A stretch of 64,000 nucleotides of DNA from Cladobotryum mycophilum (GCA_036429605.1 CM071591.1:868001-932000), one strand, 5' to 3'. Counted from the stretch's first letter, positions 46,738-57,734 are shown. Numbers and translations: made by a program. Notes: generated by a model not told the origin, from the letters alone.

Positions 46738-47847
46738 ATGGCTCCAATGCCCCTCTTTACGGAATCATCGTCACCAATCCCTCCACCACCACCTCCTCCC
46801 ACTTCGTCAATCTATGAACTAATTCGCCGTTATTGTCGAGAACGACTTGTCGTTGAACCCCTGCATTGGACAAGTCGCCATCTCGAAGTCCTGCAATTTG
46901 TCTTTGAAGACCCTTCCCCCGCGCCGCCTTTGATAGCACAACCAAGTTTCACTACTCAAAACAATGGCGCCCGCAAGGCTCACGAACTAAGCACATCAAA
47001 GAACTTGTCGAGATATCACGAGTTGGGGAGCCTTCTTGTGACACGTGACAGCCCCTTTACTCTTGAGTTCGTCTTCTGTTCCCTCTAATTACACCTATCG
47101 CCTGCCCGTCTTGCTATTTTCTTTACTAACATGGGCTTTATGATAGAGAAAACATATATTTCCACTTCGCCAACACCTGGTCCAAACGTCTTTCATGTGT
47201 TCTTTTCTTTCTAGCCCAGGATTTGTCCGATATAATAGAGCGCCAGGTGCTTCCTATAGCTGCATATGTAGACCGCTCAATGCTTCTTCAGGATCGCGCT
47301 GCGAGCTTAAGACGTTACGGGGGCAGGCGAAGAAGTAAACCCACCTTGGCGATCTACAGACTCAAATTAAAGCAAATTATGCCATCAAACCCCGTCCACG
47401 ATCCATATATAGTTGCTCTCTTGATAAGCCTAGCCCAACTACAGCAAGACGGTTACCCAAAAAGAGAGAGAAGCTTGCCCATACCAACAACTTTTCTAGT
47501 AGGAATCTGATTCTGGATGCATAGACTATCACACTAATTAGATTTAGGCCAAGGTGTTCTTCTCAGATCCGACAGATGAGGAATTTCTTCATATATTTTC
47601 CGCTAATATTCCCTCCTCCTTTCTTTCCAAACTCAAGAAACCCGCTATTCCATTCGAATCATCAGCTATCCCAATCCAACACACGACACTACCGTATAAA
47701 CCGTATGAGACCTTTCGCGATCGTCTTTTACCGCTACTTCTACCTGACTTAAATGCGGAGGATCTCGATCAAATGCTTGAGAAATTCAAATTTACACTAG
47801 CAAGCACAGCAGAAACAGAAAGTCCCTTGTCTACTTGTAAAGATTGA
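46738..47847 (+). CDS. Fungal protein of unknown function
   Basis: Not recognised. Exons 46738-47066, 47147-47498 and 47548-47847 give 981 nt, 326 aa. Introns use GTTCGT and GTAGGA donors, with TACTAAC and CACTAAT branch sites; phases fit. Residues 10-25 are Pro-rich (SSPIPPPPPPP), followed by a helical region SIYELIRRYCRERLVVEPLH. Middle part: YFHFANTWSKRLSCVLFF and HDPYIVALLISLAQLQQ. The last exon reads FFSDPTDEEFLHIFSANIP, then Pro/Leu-rich RDRLLPLLLPDLNAEDLDQM. No signal peptide; the hydrophobic stretches look like buried helices. It shares its upstream region with upf3. Codon bias is weaker than in neighbours, which suggests low expression. Confidence 0.72.
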
Positions 47848-48176
47848 TCATTGATGGGATAACACAAGTCTACGTACCCTAGATTCTTGGTGAAATTGAA
47901 GTTATGTAAAGAGAAACAGCTTAAATATTCACAACAGCAGAATTGTAGCGCAACTACAATTAGCAGTGGAGATACGTAGATATGGGTCTATCTTAATACC
48001 TCGGTGTATTCATTCGAAAGGTGAGGACATACTTAAGTAATAGAAACTTGATTCCTATAGCCCTCAGAGGTTCCTTTCAACTGCTCTCCTTCCTCTCAAT
48101 CCCTCATTCCCCACAGTTCCCCTTGTTACCCCTGATTTCTTTATGTTGCCCTTCGTTACCCACATCTCACAGGTGT
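47848..48176. other. Convergent intergenic region
   Basis: 3' flanks of two converging genes; nothing else seen. Confidence 0.5.
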
Positions 48177-49373
48177 TCAGGCAGCAGCAGTTTCATCTGC
48201 CCAGTTAATCAATGCCAAAAGATGACGCACAAAATACTTGCGACCGGCCCTCGTAGTTGCATCAAACCAAACAGTGGAGTCAACCCATAAGAAGGACTTC
48301 TCGTCAGTCGCATCATCGTCATCATCACTCAGACTAAGAGATGCGAATACGTTGCCAAACCTGTCCGGGATTTTGAAATGGAATATCTTAACGAAATGCT
48401 TGATTGCGACTATGCAGATGATGCTGCGATTGTTAGCGATGAGAAATGCTGCGTAGAAATAAAACAATAGATACGTACTCAGTGGCCGAGATCTTAGGTT
48501 GATTCGAGAGACTCAAAGCAAGCGCTTCGGCGAGAATTTGTCCCAAGAGCTTGTCACCTATGGCCGGTTTACCTTCATCGACGGTTTGAAAGGTACGTTT
48601 TGCCTCCAAGATGGCAACTTGGACTGGTCTTTTGCTGTTCCGGACCTGGATTCCACCATCATCGATAGCCTCAAGCCTTGTGCCCCCCAGTGTCCAGGTG
48701 TGGGCATACAACTTCCTCTGATCGCAGAATTCCACGTAAGGCTTTTGCTTGTTTGCTGGTTGGGCATTGTTGATTACATATCTGACGAAGAAGCTTAGAA
48801 AGTGGCTGGTATACTCTTCCACAAGAGGAGCTGTCGCGCCCATCAGATGCCCAACGGACGAGGGTGCCGATGATGCTGTATCCGGTCGACTGTCAGGAAT
48901 AGCTGAATCTGATGGGACAGGGTCTCCATATAGGATTGGGGCCCTCTTTACTCTCTCTGGTCTGCTTGACGACGATGAGACCACCTTCTCCCAGTCTGAT
49001 CGCAGGAGGGGAGCTAAAGCAGCCCAGACATAGCCAAGACCTCCCTTCTCGTATTTCTGCACGATTTGGGATTCTGGCATCTCCTGCAAGGTTGCTAGAT
49101 CCTCATTCGGGCTTCGATCAGACTCATGATATACTCGTGAGATTTCTCTTCCATTTTACTGGAGATTTCCTTTTCAAAGATTGGCAGAATGCTATGCTCT
49201 CTGCAAATAACTTTGCAAGCAAGAAGGTGGGGGAGGCCCCAGCGGCTACCTGCGCTTTCCCAGTGCTCCGATTGCTGCAGTTTATCGAAGCTCATGACTA
49301 GGTCTGCAACATCAGGAGATGCTGCAAACTTGCGATATTGGCTGATGGTCCTCACCTTTTCATAGTACGCCAT
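48177..49373 (-). CDS. PD-(D/E)XK-nuclease-like fungal protein (one frame break)
   Basis: No named family. Exons in transcript order: 49373-48479 and 48423-48177, joined by a 55-nt intron with a GCTAAC branch site. 380 aa after restoring one base near 49106-49112, where EAR runs into a stop but the next frame continues NEDLATLQEMPESQIVQKYE. The C-terminal half reads LYAHTWTLGG, AIDDGGIQV and then VAILEAKRTF, followed by a helix LLGQILAEALALSL. This D...ExK plus helix order resembles PD-(D/E)XK nuclease folds found in many uncharacterised fungal proteins; motif identity is by eye only. After the intron come IICIVAIKHFVKIFHFKIPD and an acidic run DDDDD. The 5' leader carries a 37-nt repeat array. 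Start MAYYEKVRTIS is the only ATG before conserved-looking sequence. Confidence 0.62.
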
Positions 49374-49412
49374 TGTGAGGGGAGTGACTGTCGACAAGAC
49401 GAGAGATTGCGA

Positions 49413-49555
49413 GGAACAAGGGGAATGTTCAGAAACAGGAGGAATTTCCGGGAACAGGGGGATAAGAGGAATAAGACGAATTCCCAGGAACAAGGGGAAT
49501 GTTCAGAAACAAGAAATATTTTCAGGAACAGGGCAGTGTTGCGAGAACAAGAGGA
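49413..49555. repeat. Four-copy ~37-nt imperfect tandem repeat
   Basis: Units beginning GGAACA start near 49413, 49451, 49487 and 49525 (spacing 38, 36, 38). Copies 1 and 3 share an exact 26-nt stretch (49412-49437 and 49486-49511). Copies include GAATGTTCAGAAAC, which resembles inverted GAA/TTC pentamers of heat-shock elements. It lies 40-180 nt upstream of the minus-strand start codon at 49373. Confidence 0.85.
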
Positions 49556-50928
49556 AATAAAGATATGATTGAAGTGAGATAGAGAAACCGATGAATAGAT
49601 GAAAGGTGAAGATGAGATGATGAGATGATGAAGCTCTCGAAACAGGTCAACTATGAGCCTTTTATATACAACAGCATATCCAATTCAAGGATGAAATTCA
49701 CGACGTGGCGCAGCAGAGGGTTAATTCTGCCTGGCGCATACCGCGGCGAGAATTATGCAACATCATCTTCATTCAGAATGCGTGTTAGTGATGATGGCTG
49801 CAGCATGATCACAAGCCAGCGGTTATTCGAGCGGTAAATGAAACCACCAGTCCATTTATGTATAAGAAATGAAGGTCGAGCTTCCGGCCAACAAGAATTC
49901 TCATCGTGGCTTATGAATGCTCTCCACTCTCCCTGTTACTATTACAGCCTGGTAGGTTGGCCTACATCTTGACTGAGTTCGAGTTATAACCACTAATACG
50001 AATTAGCTTCTAATTCCAAGGGATACATAAACATATGAGACTACATAAAATACACAACTGATGGGGATTGTTACTTATTATGCACTTCTTCGGACATCAT
50101 GCCTACTACCGTTGGCAACTGTGAGGCTGGTTGCATTGGGAGGGTGGGGTCAAAGAACAATGAGTCAACGGCCCAAGACAACAGGCCGCATAATAATGGA
50201 GAGATTATGGATCATGGCGAGGCCTCGTTTAGAGGAAAAGAGAAGATAAATTGTGGATGAGAGAGTCAACTCAGTGATGTGGTTGGTTGACTTGGCGCTG
50301 GCTGCCTTGTTGTGTTGGCTCTAAGAGTAAACCAGACAAGGCATCCAATGGAATTAGTGATGGTCAATAAGAATAAATGATAAAAATGAGTGATTAGGGA
50401 TAAAATTGAAAGTTGACGACGTGTAAACGAACTCCGTAAATAGATATGTTGGTAATATTATTAGCCATGATCAAATTCAAGTGTTGAGTGGTCGAGACCA
50501 AGCAGGTACGTTGTTGCCAAGGCACTTCCAGGTTAGGTATGACATAATAACCTTGAACGCTCGCTCCGAACCGAGATTTAGAGCCCCGGTAAAAGGTGAG
50601 GCGTGCTAATGACAAGAAGCGCTCAGAGATCCATCTCCGAAGAAGATCCGGCGCCTGACAAGCCACTCAACCACCCGCTGTAATCACTTGAAAGACCACT
50701 GGACAGCAACCCCCCAGCTCATGCTGGATCCAGCAACCCGGAATAATACCCCTCCATCTATCTATCCATCGAGACCCTCCTCCATCGCCCGCCCATCATC
50801 TTCGGCTGATAAAGCCAGCCAGCCAGCCGTTTCAACGACGCCCTTTCGCATCGCGTTGGGCTGTGATAATAATCCAGCCATACGCTTCCGCCTTGTCTTT
50901 TTCTCACAAAAGAGGAGATTCTTGAATC
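49556..50928. other. 1.4-kb divergent upstream region
   Basis: Spacer between the nuclease-like gene and the phosphatase gene. No further gene seen. Confidence 0.5.
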
Positions 50929-52310
50929 ATGACGACTACTATTCCTCGACCAGGGCCCGCAAACCTGGGGCCCAATGCCGGGTTAGACGAATGGCTGGAG
51001 GAGGCAAAGCAGTGTCATTATCTGCCCGAGAGGGCCATGAAGGAGTTGTGTGAAAAAGTCAAGGAAATTCTGATGGAGGGTATGGACCATCTCATTTGCT
51101 GATGCCATTGCGAAGTTGGTAGCGGCATGTCGCTAATCACAAGTTTGGCAGAGTCCAACATCCAACCAGTCTGTACCCCCGTTACCGTCTGTGGTGATAT
51201 CCACGGTCAATTCTACGATCTTCTCGAACTCTTCCGTGTAGCGGGCGGCATGCCGGGAGAGTCCAATGTACAGGCGCCAAAGACTGCGACAACGGTCATC
51301 ACATCCGAAGATATCGAGCCTCCAACCGAGATTACGAACCCTAAGCTCAGAAAGAAGCTAAAGTCTCCCGGAGGCGGGGCTAATTCGAGTGATGTCGAAG
51401 GCGAGGAAGAGGGTGATGCCTCGGCGCGTCCTGAATCCGGAGACTATAGCAAAACTGTGACATCTTCGCAGAGCGCCGATACTAGATTCATTTTCCTGGG
51501 GGACTTTGTAGACAGAGGATACTTTAGCTTGGAAACGTTTACGCTGCTAATGTGCTTGAAGGCAAAGTAAGTGCCATCACGCCCATCAATCTTTTCATCA
51601 TACCAGCAGCTGACTGGAGTTTGCAGATACCCCGATCGCATAGTACTCGTCCGTGGAAACCACGAGTCTCGTCAGATTACACAGGTCTATGGGTTTTACG
51701 AGGAATGTCAGCAAAAATACGGCAACGCATCTGTATGGAAGGCTTGCTGCCACGTGTTCGACTTCCTAGTCCTCGCAGCCATCGTCGACGGCGAAGTCCT
51801 GTGTGTTCACGGCGGTTTAAGCCCAGAGATTCGAACCATTGACCAGATCCGCGTGGTTGCACGTGCACAGGAGATTCCTCATGAGGGAGCCTTCTGTGAC
51901 CTGGTATGGTCTGATCCAGATGATATCGACACCTGGGCCATCAGTCCTCGTGGCGCGGGATGGCTCTTTGGTGATAAAGTAGCGAAAGAATTTAATCATG
52001 TCAACGGCCTCAAATTAATTGCACGGGCTCACCAGTTAGTTAACGAAGGATACAAGGTGAGTCCTCAACCACCCCCTCTTCATTCCCCCAGGACGCCCAT
52101 TTGCTAACTGCTATAAAGTACCATTTCAACGAAAACTCAGTAGTGACGGTTTGGTCCGCACCTAATTATTGTTACCGATGCGGCAATGTCGCATCCATCA
52201 TGTCCGTAGACAAAGACTTGAACCCCAAGTTTAGCATCTTCTCTGCTGTGCCCGATGAGCTGAGGCACGTGCCGGCGAGCAGAAGAAGCCCGGGCGATTA
52301 TTTCTTGTAA
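50929..52310 (+). CDS. sit4: PP6/Sit4-type Ser/Thr protein phosphatase catalytic subunit
   Basis: PPP-family metallophosphatase for G1/S progression and TOR signalling in yeast (as Sit4). Exons 50929-51079, 51152-51566, 51627-52056 and 52119-52310; 395 aa. The N-terminus fits PP6 best: EESNIQPVCTPVTVCGDIHG, with GDIHG at 65-69. Then GDFVDRGYFSLETFTLL, RGNHESRQITQVYGFY, LCVHGGLSPEI and SPRGAGWLFG, ending in the DYFL tail that is methylated in PP2A-like enzymes. Metal ligands in GDxHG, GDxVDRG and GNHE are all present. Unlike animal PP6, about 74 acidic/Ser-rich residues (about 87-160) sit between RVAGGMPG and TRFIFLGDF. PP4 or Ppg1 are less likely alternatives. Confidence 0.93.
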
Positions 52311-52823
52311 TAGAGGGCTACATCAGGGATGGAGGGAGGGATGGGTTTGGGTTTGCATGTATATTAGCATCCGGTTGAGATATCCATGACTTTGAATGAA
52401 TAGCAATGCATTATGGGATAGACCTTGCGGTCGATATGCCTATTTATTTGAGGTAGTTTCATGTGAGTTTTTATGTAGAATGTTATTATCATGAAATATC
52501 TTTATTGGAAATTGCTTTAATTATTAGGAGAAGGACCTGTTTGTAAACTGTTCATTGCACTGTTTTAGATATCCAAGTCTTTAAAGCAGCAAACCAGTGC
52601 TTCCGGCTATAGTTTCTGTAAAAATGGAGCCCAGGAATCTTCAACCTCTACTTATTAACCTCTCAACATACCCAGCAATCAAAATCACAAAAATGCAGCA
52701 GCTCGATTGATGGATATTTTATGATACCTGCAACATAATCCGAATATAAATTTTTGCTCATTGAGCGAAAATGGCTGAATCACGCCCCTGCCGAAAAGGC
52801 CCTCTGCAAACAGCGGTTCAGCG
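52311..52823. other. Intergenic region
   Basis: 3' UTR of the phosphatase gene and short upstream region of the next gene. Confidence 0.5.
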
Positions 52824-53948
52824 ATGGATCGCAACGCTCCCCCAACAGATACCCCAAGGGATGAGTCCTGGACTGATGTTCTCTTGAGAACACAACCAAA
52901 GCGCTTTACGATTTATGAGCCCATGGTTCTGCTTCCTTCGTGTAGCTTTACGAACGAGGCTTGGGCGTCTCTGCTGGGGAGTTGTGACGACCATATCCGC
53001 ACTTTGCTGTGGGCATTGATTCTGGAGGAGTTGTCTAAGAGTGGGAAAGGTAAGTTGACACATCTGGCGGTTAATGAGGGTATTCCTTTGCACAAGGAGG
53101 GGGAGGAGGTTGAGAATGTGAGGCGGAGTCCGAATGGACTGCGGATGCTATATGGAGACTTTGGGTCCGCGGAGACGGATGGCGAACCGGCTGAGAGCGA
53201 TTTCGAAACGGCCTTTTGGGTAGAGACGAAGCAGAATGGTATCATCCAGACTTGGGCGCCTAGATGGACAATGTTCAGCCGCGGTAACATCAAGGAGAAG
53301 GCGAGAGTACTCTCGTTCAAGAGGCTCTGGGCAACGCAGGACCACCCATCTTGGGCGGTGGACCTGTACGCCGGCATCGGATACTTTACCTTTTCGTACG
53401 CATCCCTGGGGCTTAGGGTCTTGTGCTGGGAGATTAACCCCTGGAGCGTCGAAGGTCTGCGGCGTGGTGCTGAGATGAATCGATGGAGTGTTAGGGTCGT
53501 TCAGGGACGGGACTTGGGCTTACCTCTGAGCGAGATTATGGCTGGGGATGAGCAGATTATCGTGTTCCTGGAGAGCAATGAGGAGGCTCTGAGGAGAGTT
53601 AGGGGCTTGCAAGATATGGGACTTGCTCGGAACGTCAAGCACGTCAACTGCGGCTTCTTACCCACTAGCGAGCCCGTCTGGAAATCTGCCTGGGAGATGA
53701 CGAGTAAAAGCCCAGAGGCGTGGCTCCATCTACACGAGAACGTTGCCGTCGAAGACACTGACGCTAGACGCCAAGAGATCGATGGCCTTTTCCAGAGCTG
53801 GCATACGGAGGAGGAGAAGGAGGGGAAGAAGGAGGGGGAAACACGGACAGCCAAGGTCACGCATTTCGAAATGGTCAAGAGTTACGCACCGGGCGTGTGG
53901 CACTGCGTCTACGATGTGCATGTTTACAAGAATCTAGCGATACAGTAA
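52824..53948 (+). CDS. tRNA wybutosine-synthesizing protein 2 (Tyw2/Trm12)
   Basis: Transfers the aminocarboxypropyl group from S-adenosylmethionine to the tricyclic base at position 37 of tRNA-Phe, the second step after Tyw1 in wybutosine synthesis. 374 aa, one exon. Rossmann-type motif VDLYAGIGYFTFSYA at residues 179-193, followed by WEINPWSVEGLRRGAEMN (acidic residue binding the SAM ribose) and VKHVNCGFLPTSEPVWKSA. Early region: RFTIYEPMVLLPSCSFT, and FWVETKQNGIIQTWAPRWTM leading to FSRGNIKEKARVL. The C-terminal KVTHFEMVKSYAPGVWHCVY is typical of the family. Close to full family length. Confidence 0.92.
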   Translation: MDRNAPPTDTPRDESWTDVLLRTQPKRFTIYEPMVLLPSCSFTNEAWASLLGSCDDHIRTLLWALILEELSKSGKGKLTHLAVNEGIPLHKEGEEVENVRRSPNGLRMLYGDFGSAETDGEPAESDFETAFWVETKQNGIIQTWAPRWTMFSRGNIKEKARVLSFKRLWATQDHPSWAVDLYAGIGYFTFSYASLGLRVLCWEINPWSVEGLRRGAEMNRWSVRVVQGRDLGLPLSEIMAGDEQIIVFLESNEEALRRVRGLQDMGLARNVKHVNCGFLPTSEPVWKSAWEMTSKSPEAWLHLHENVAVEDTDARRQEIDGLFQSWHTEEEKEGKKEGETRTAKVTHFEMVKSYAPGVWHCVYDVHVYKNLAIQ

Positions 53949-54086
53949 AAAGAAAAAAGAAAAACGCAATATATACATTTCGCTCTCTCGCTTTCATAAC
54001 GTTATTTCGTTATCCTCAAATACTTTGCAGTTCATAAAAAAAGATCCAAACAAAACAGCAACGCTGGTTCCCCATAGTGTTTCTTT

Positions 54087-54750
54087 CTACCTCTGTATCC
54101 GTAGGAATTTCTTAGGAATGTTTTCGACAATGATGGATATCTTGTCCATCTCCTCGAGTTGGGCCTGTTCCTCCTCCATCTGCTCGTGCTTCTTGAAGTG
54201 CTCAATGTCCTCGGGATGCGTCAGGTCCTCCAGCTTGGTGTTGTCGTCGTGGTACTTTTCCCAGTGGTGGATCTCATATTCGTACTCGTCGTCGCCGTGG
54301 TGGCCAGGACCGGTGTTCATGTCCGGCAGGGTTGATCCCTTGGCGATGAAGGCGGCCCACTCGTCGCGACTGACGATGCCGTCCCTGTCCGTGTCGATCA
54401 TGCCGAGGACGATGCGCACGATCTCGTCTCTTCGCTCCCAGGTGATGTGCTTGTTCGACTCGTCCATGAGACCATAGGTACGCTGGATCTCGTCCCCCTT
54501 CCAGAAGCCGTCGCTGTCGTAGTCGTGCAGTTGGAAGAACGAGCCTTCATCCCAGCCCTCTACGTGATGCTCCTCTATGCGCAAACCCGTTAGAATATAT
54601 GCGCCAAGAAGGAAAATAGGGAGAGAACATACCAGCCATGTGTTTGGTCATCCAATTGGCATTTGGGTCCACGGCGGGCTTCTTGGAGTGGTCGCCATGC
54701 GCAATGGCTAGACCTGCAAGAGTAGCAGCGCCAAGAAGAAATGCACGCAT
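54087..54750 (-). CDS. Ssp120-like EF-hand secretory protein
   Basis: Exons in transcript order: 54750-54633 and 54574-54087; 201 aa. Signal peptide MRAFLLGAATLAGLAIA. Two canonical EF-hand loops: DYDSDGFWKGDE and DTDRDGIVSRDE, both with all calcium ligands. The C-terminal third is a charged, Glu-rich helix (HFKKHEQMEEEQAQLEEMD). Resembles yeast Ssp120 and nucleobindin-type proteins, which are soluble in the early secretory pathway and associate with cargo receptors. No HDEL-type retrieval signal; ends KKFLRIQR. Intron is 58 nt with a TCTAAC branch site. Faces orc6 divergently. Confidence 0.9.
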
Positions 54751-55347
54751 CTTGCAAAAAAAAATATGTGTGGAAGGATACTATTTGGGGTTCGTTTTTC
54801 GTAGTGACGAAACCACGAAGGGAAACAATTTGAGATGGCGAAGATGCCAGCGAGACAGACTCATCAATTGCCGGTTTGGCGCTTACGGCGCAAGGTGCCT
54901 GGCTAGGGAGCTGCTATAAGGGTCGTAGTGTCAATTTAGGGGGAGGGGCGGGGTGCCGTTGGGAGGGTCCAGCGTTCAAGTTTCAATGGGCCTTGGCAGC
55001 ATTGACAGGGGGCTTCTTACAGCTTATTGCCCAATTTGGATGTTTATGAAGATATCAGGATAGAACTTTGGGCTCACATCCTCCGCCATTAGACTTTTGA
55101 CCTGGCGATTCAGGCAGACAAATTTATCGGGGGAGTTTATCTTCGAACACCATCTACACTACAATCTATTTCTACATCGATTTCTCAAACCGTTTGCTTC
55201 AAAACAGTTATTCGCTGGAAATATAACGGCCACTTGTACCGTCCCGTGACTTCGCGTTTCAACGTTCCGCCACTACGCCGCGCCCTGTTGCGCGACTGCA
55301 ACACCCACGATTTTAGACCACCCCATTATCGAACAACAGCCACTACA
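54751..55347. promoter_or_regulatory. Shared divergent upstream region, ssp120/orc6
   Basis: 597 bp between start codons. No TATA box or known element stands out. Confidence 0.4.
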
Positions 55348-56533
55348 ATGAGCAAACAGATTGAACTTGCGCTCGTTTCTTTGATGCCGACGTATGGCTC
55401 AGATCTACCGCCCTCTCTCGTCGAACTCGCCGGCTCTCTCCTTACTCAGTCCCGACATCTAGCCAGCACTCTCAAGACCGAGGAGGAGATTGCTCGTCCA
55501 TATGCTTGCGCACACATTGCTTGCGATAGGTACTATTAACCTTGACATAGAATCAGCATTGTGGCACCTACTAATGGCATGGAAATACAGGCTTAAAATA
55601 ACACTTGATCTCCCCCCGATAGAACCGCGACCACCAATCCCACCTCGAGTCTACAAGCGCCTATATACCCATCTGGAAAATACCCTCCCCAATGCAGCAA
55701 GGAATGAGCGTGGAAGTAGGACACCGAGATCAAAGGGGCGAGACCTGGGAAGCTCACCGGGATCACAAAAGCGGGCTCTACCGTCAAGGCCGACGCCCAG
55801 CAGGGAGACCGCCTTGGCAAAGTTCCGCAAGCAGACCGGTTCAAATACCGGAACCCCCGTGAAACCCAATGGTCAAGCTCATTCTAATGTCAAGGAGTCT
55901 GGATTATACCCATGGATACAGCCCGTAATACGACACCTATGCGCGGAATCGGGGAACAAGAGACTCGCTCCTTCAATGCTAGCGGGTATGGAATCGATTA
56001 TCATGCCTGGGGGAGAAGAACAGAGGACGAGTGGGTGCTCAGCAACGCCACGGCACTATGCGCAGCTATAATATTGTTCGTGGCCATGCGTGTCAAGGAC
56101 TTGACGCCCGAGCAGGCTATGAACCGCGACATCTTCGTTCCGGCACGCAAGGAGATTATCGAGCAATTGACCCAGGCGCGCAATGAGGTAACTTCCGCGA
56201 CTCTAGATGAGGAAGCCCTGTGGGGGCTGGACCGATATAAAGGCAAAGGACTTTGATGCTGCGGTGGCACAGGTTAATGAGAGGGGATGGCTGGACGCCG
56301 ATTGGTACAACGACATTTCGGATGTCATGCAATTCGACCAGCCACCAGATACGGAATTTGACGATGGGGATTTAGCGGCGCAAGTGCAGAGTCGGCGGGC
56401 GGATACAATGTTACAGGAGAAATACGACCTCTTGAGCGAGACGCGGAGAGCTGATTATAAAACATGGAAGGAGAAGATATTGGCGAGAATTACAGAGCAG
56501 ATGGCGGTCGCGGAGGCCAAGGAATCAAGTTGA
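55348..56533 (+). CDS. orc6: Origin recognition complex subunit 6 (two frame breaks)
   Basis: Smallest ORC subunit, required for MCM loading at replication origins. Exons 55348-55529 and 55591-56533. N-terminal TFIIB-like helices: IELALVSLMPTYGSDLPPSL, then RPYACAHIACDRLKITLDLP and RVYKRLYTHLENTL. A Ser/Pro/Arg-rich linker with several S/T-P sites (likely CDK sites) follows, then YPWIQPVIRHLC. Break 1 is at G run 56009-56013: six G would read MPGGRRTEDEWVLSN. Break 2 is at G run 56222-56226, where the frame moves from EEALWG to GWTDIKAKDFDAAVAQV; this needs either two more G or one fewer. Restored length 374 or 375 aa. Essential gene, so the breaks are probably errors. C-terminus YKTWKEKILARITEQM may be the Orc3-binding helix. 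Confidence 0.88.
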
Positions 56534-56649
56534 TTGGCATTTATCACTTATATAGCTTAGATGATCAAGGAATTCATTATATCATTTATATATCCGAGCA
56601 AAAAACATGGTTCTATTCTACATGGTGTGTGTGACTTTGTTGATGGCAT

Positions 56650-57734
56650 CTAGCCCAACTTGCCGATAACGTAAGGGTGACCAGCACTCAGTCCTCCGTC
56701 GACAGCCCAAGCCTGTCCATTCACGTAGCTGCTCTCATCGCTACCTAGGAATAGCGCCACGCGGGCAATCTCATCGGCGTGACCAGCCCTCTTCAGGGGG
56801 TTCAGCTGGCCAATCTTGCCCTGCGTGCCCCTCGCGCGGGCCGACTGGAAGGTGGGGGCGGTCATGCCGGTCTCGATGAGGCCGGGGCAGATGGCGTTGA
56901 TGCGCACGCCGGAGCCGGCGAGCTGGAAGGAGATTGTCTGGGCGAGGGAGACGACGGCGGCCTTGGAGGCCGAGTAGGGGCTGTTGCCTGCGTTGGAGCG
57001 GATGCCGGCGACGGAGGCGGTGCCGATGATGCTGCCGTTGGCTGTGGGCTTTTGGGGGGAGGTTTTCATCATGGCTGGGGCGGCGTACTTGGCGGCGAGG
57101 AAGACGCTTTTTGAAACGAGTTAGCTGAATGTTTTTGGGTTTCAAGTATGGCGCATAGGTGTTGGGGGTGTAATGTACCTTAGGGTGTTGACCTTGAAGA
57201 TGTTCATGAACTCATCGTCGCTGTATTCGGGAAAGACGGTGTTCTTGCCCGTGATGCCAGCGTTGGCGAAGAAGACGTCGAGGCGGCCGTAGCGCTCCAG
57301 GGCGTCGTCGACGACGGCCTTGACCTTGGACTCCTCGGAGGCGTCAAACTGCCAGGGGTGGACCTCGACCTTTGGGTACAGCGCGTTGATCTCCTTCTTG
57401 TGGGCCTCGAGGTTGGAGCCATCAAAGTCGCAGATGTAGATGGCGCGGGCGCCGCTCTCGGCGAATTGGTGGGCGGTGGCTCGGCCGATGCCCATGGCAG
57501 AGTTGGCGCCTAGAAAACGGAAGGGCGGTTTAGTAAGAAGCAGAAAAAAGAAAAAGGAAAAGGAGAGAGAGATTCAGATGTGTCCATACCGGTGATGATG
57601 ATGACCTTGGCGTCTACTCGCAACTTGCTGGAACCGGGCGCGACCTTTGTGAGAGGTGGGAGCTCGGAGGAGGAAGAGGGAGTGGTCAATTGCTGGCCGA
57701 TGGCCTCGATACGTCTCTGTGCCTTGTCCGACAT
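56650..57734 (-). CDS. Short-chain dehydrogenase/reductase, classical type
   Basis: Exons in transcript order: 57734-57590, 57509-57179 and 57106-56650; 933 nt, 310 aa. An N-terminal extension of about 40 polar residues precedes the Rossmann motif, split by intron 1 into IIITG and ANSAMGIGRAT. Then FFANAGITGKN (NAG), the catalytic Ser in IGTASVAG, YSASKAAV (YxxxK), and NAICPGLIETGMT, which is the usual PG turn. Ends YVNGQAWAVDGGLSAGHPYV, typical of classical SDRs. NAD versus NADP is not certain; an Asp after the second strand (ICDFDGS) favours NAD. Substrate unknown. No membrane segment. Confidence 0.9.

Noticed and set aside
49413..49555. CRISPR-like repeat spacing
   Set aside because: The genome is fungal, units are imperfect and nearly contiguous, and there are no cas genes; treated as a minisatellite in a gene leader.
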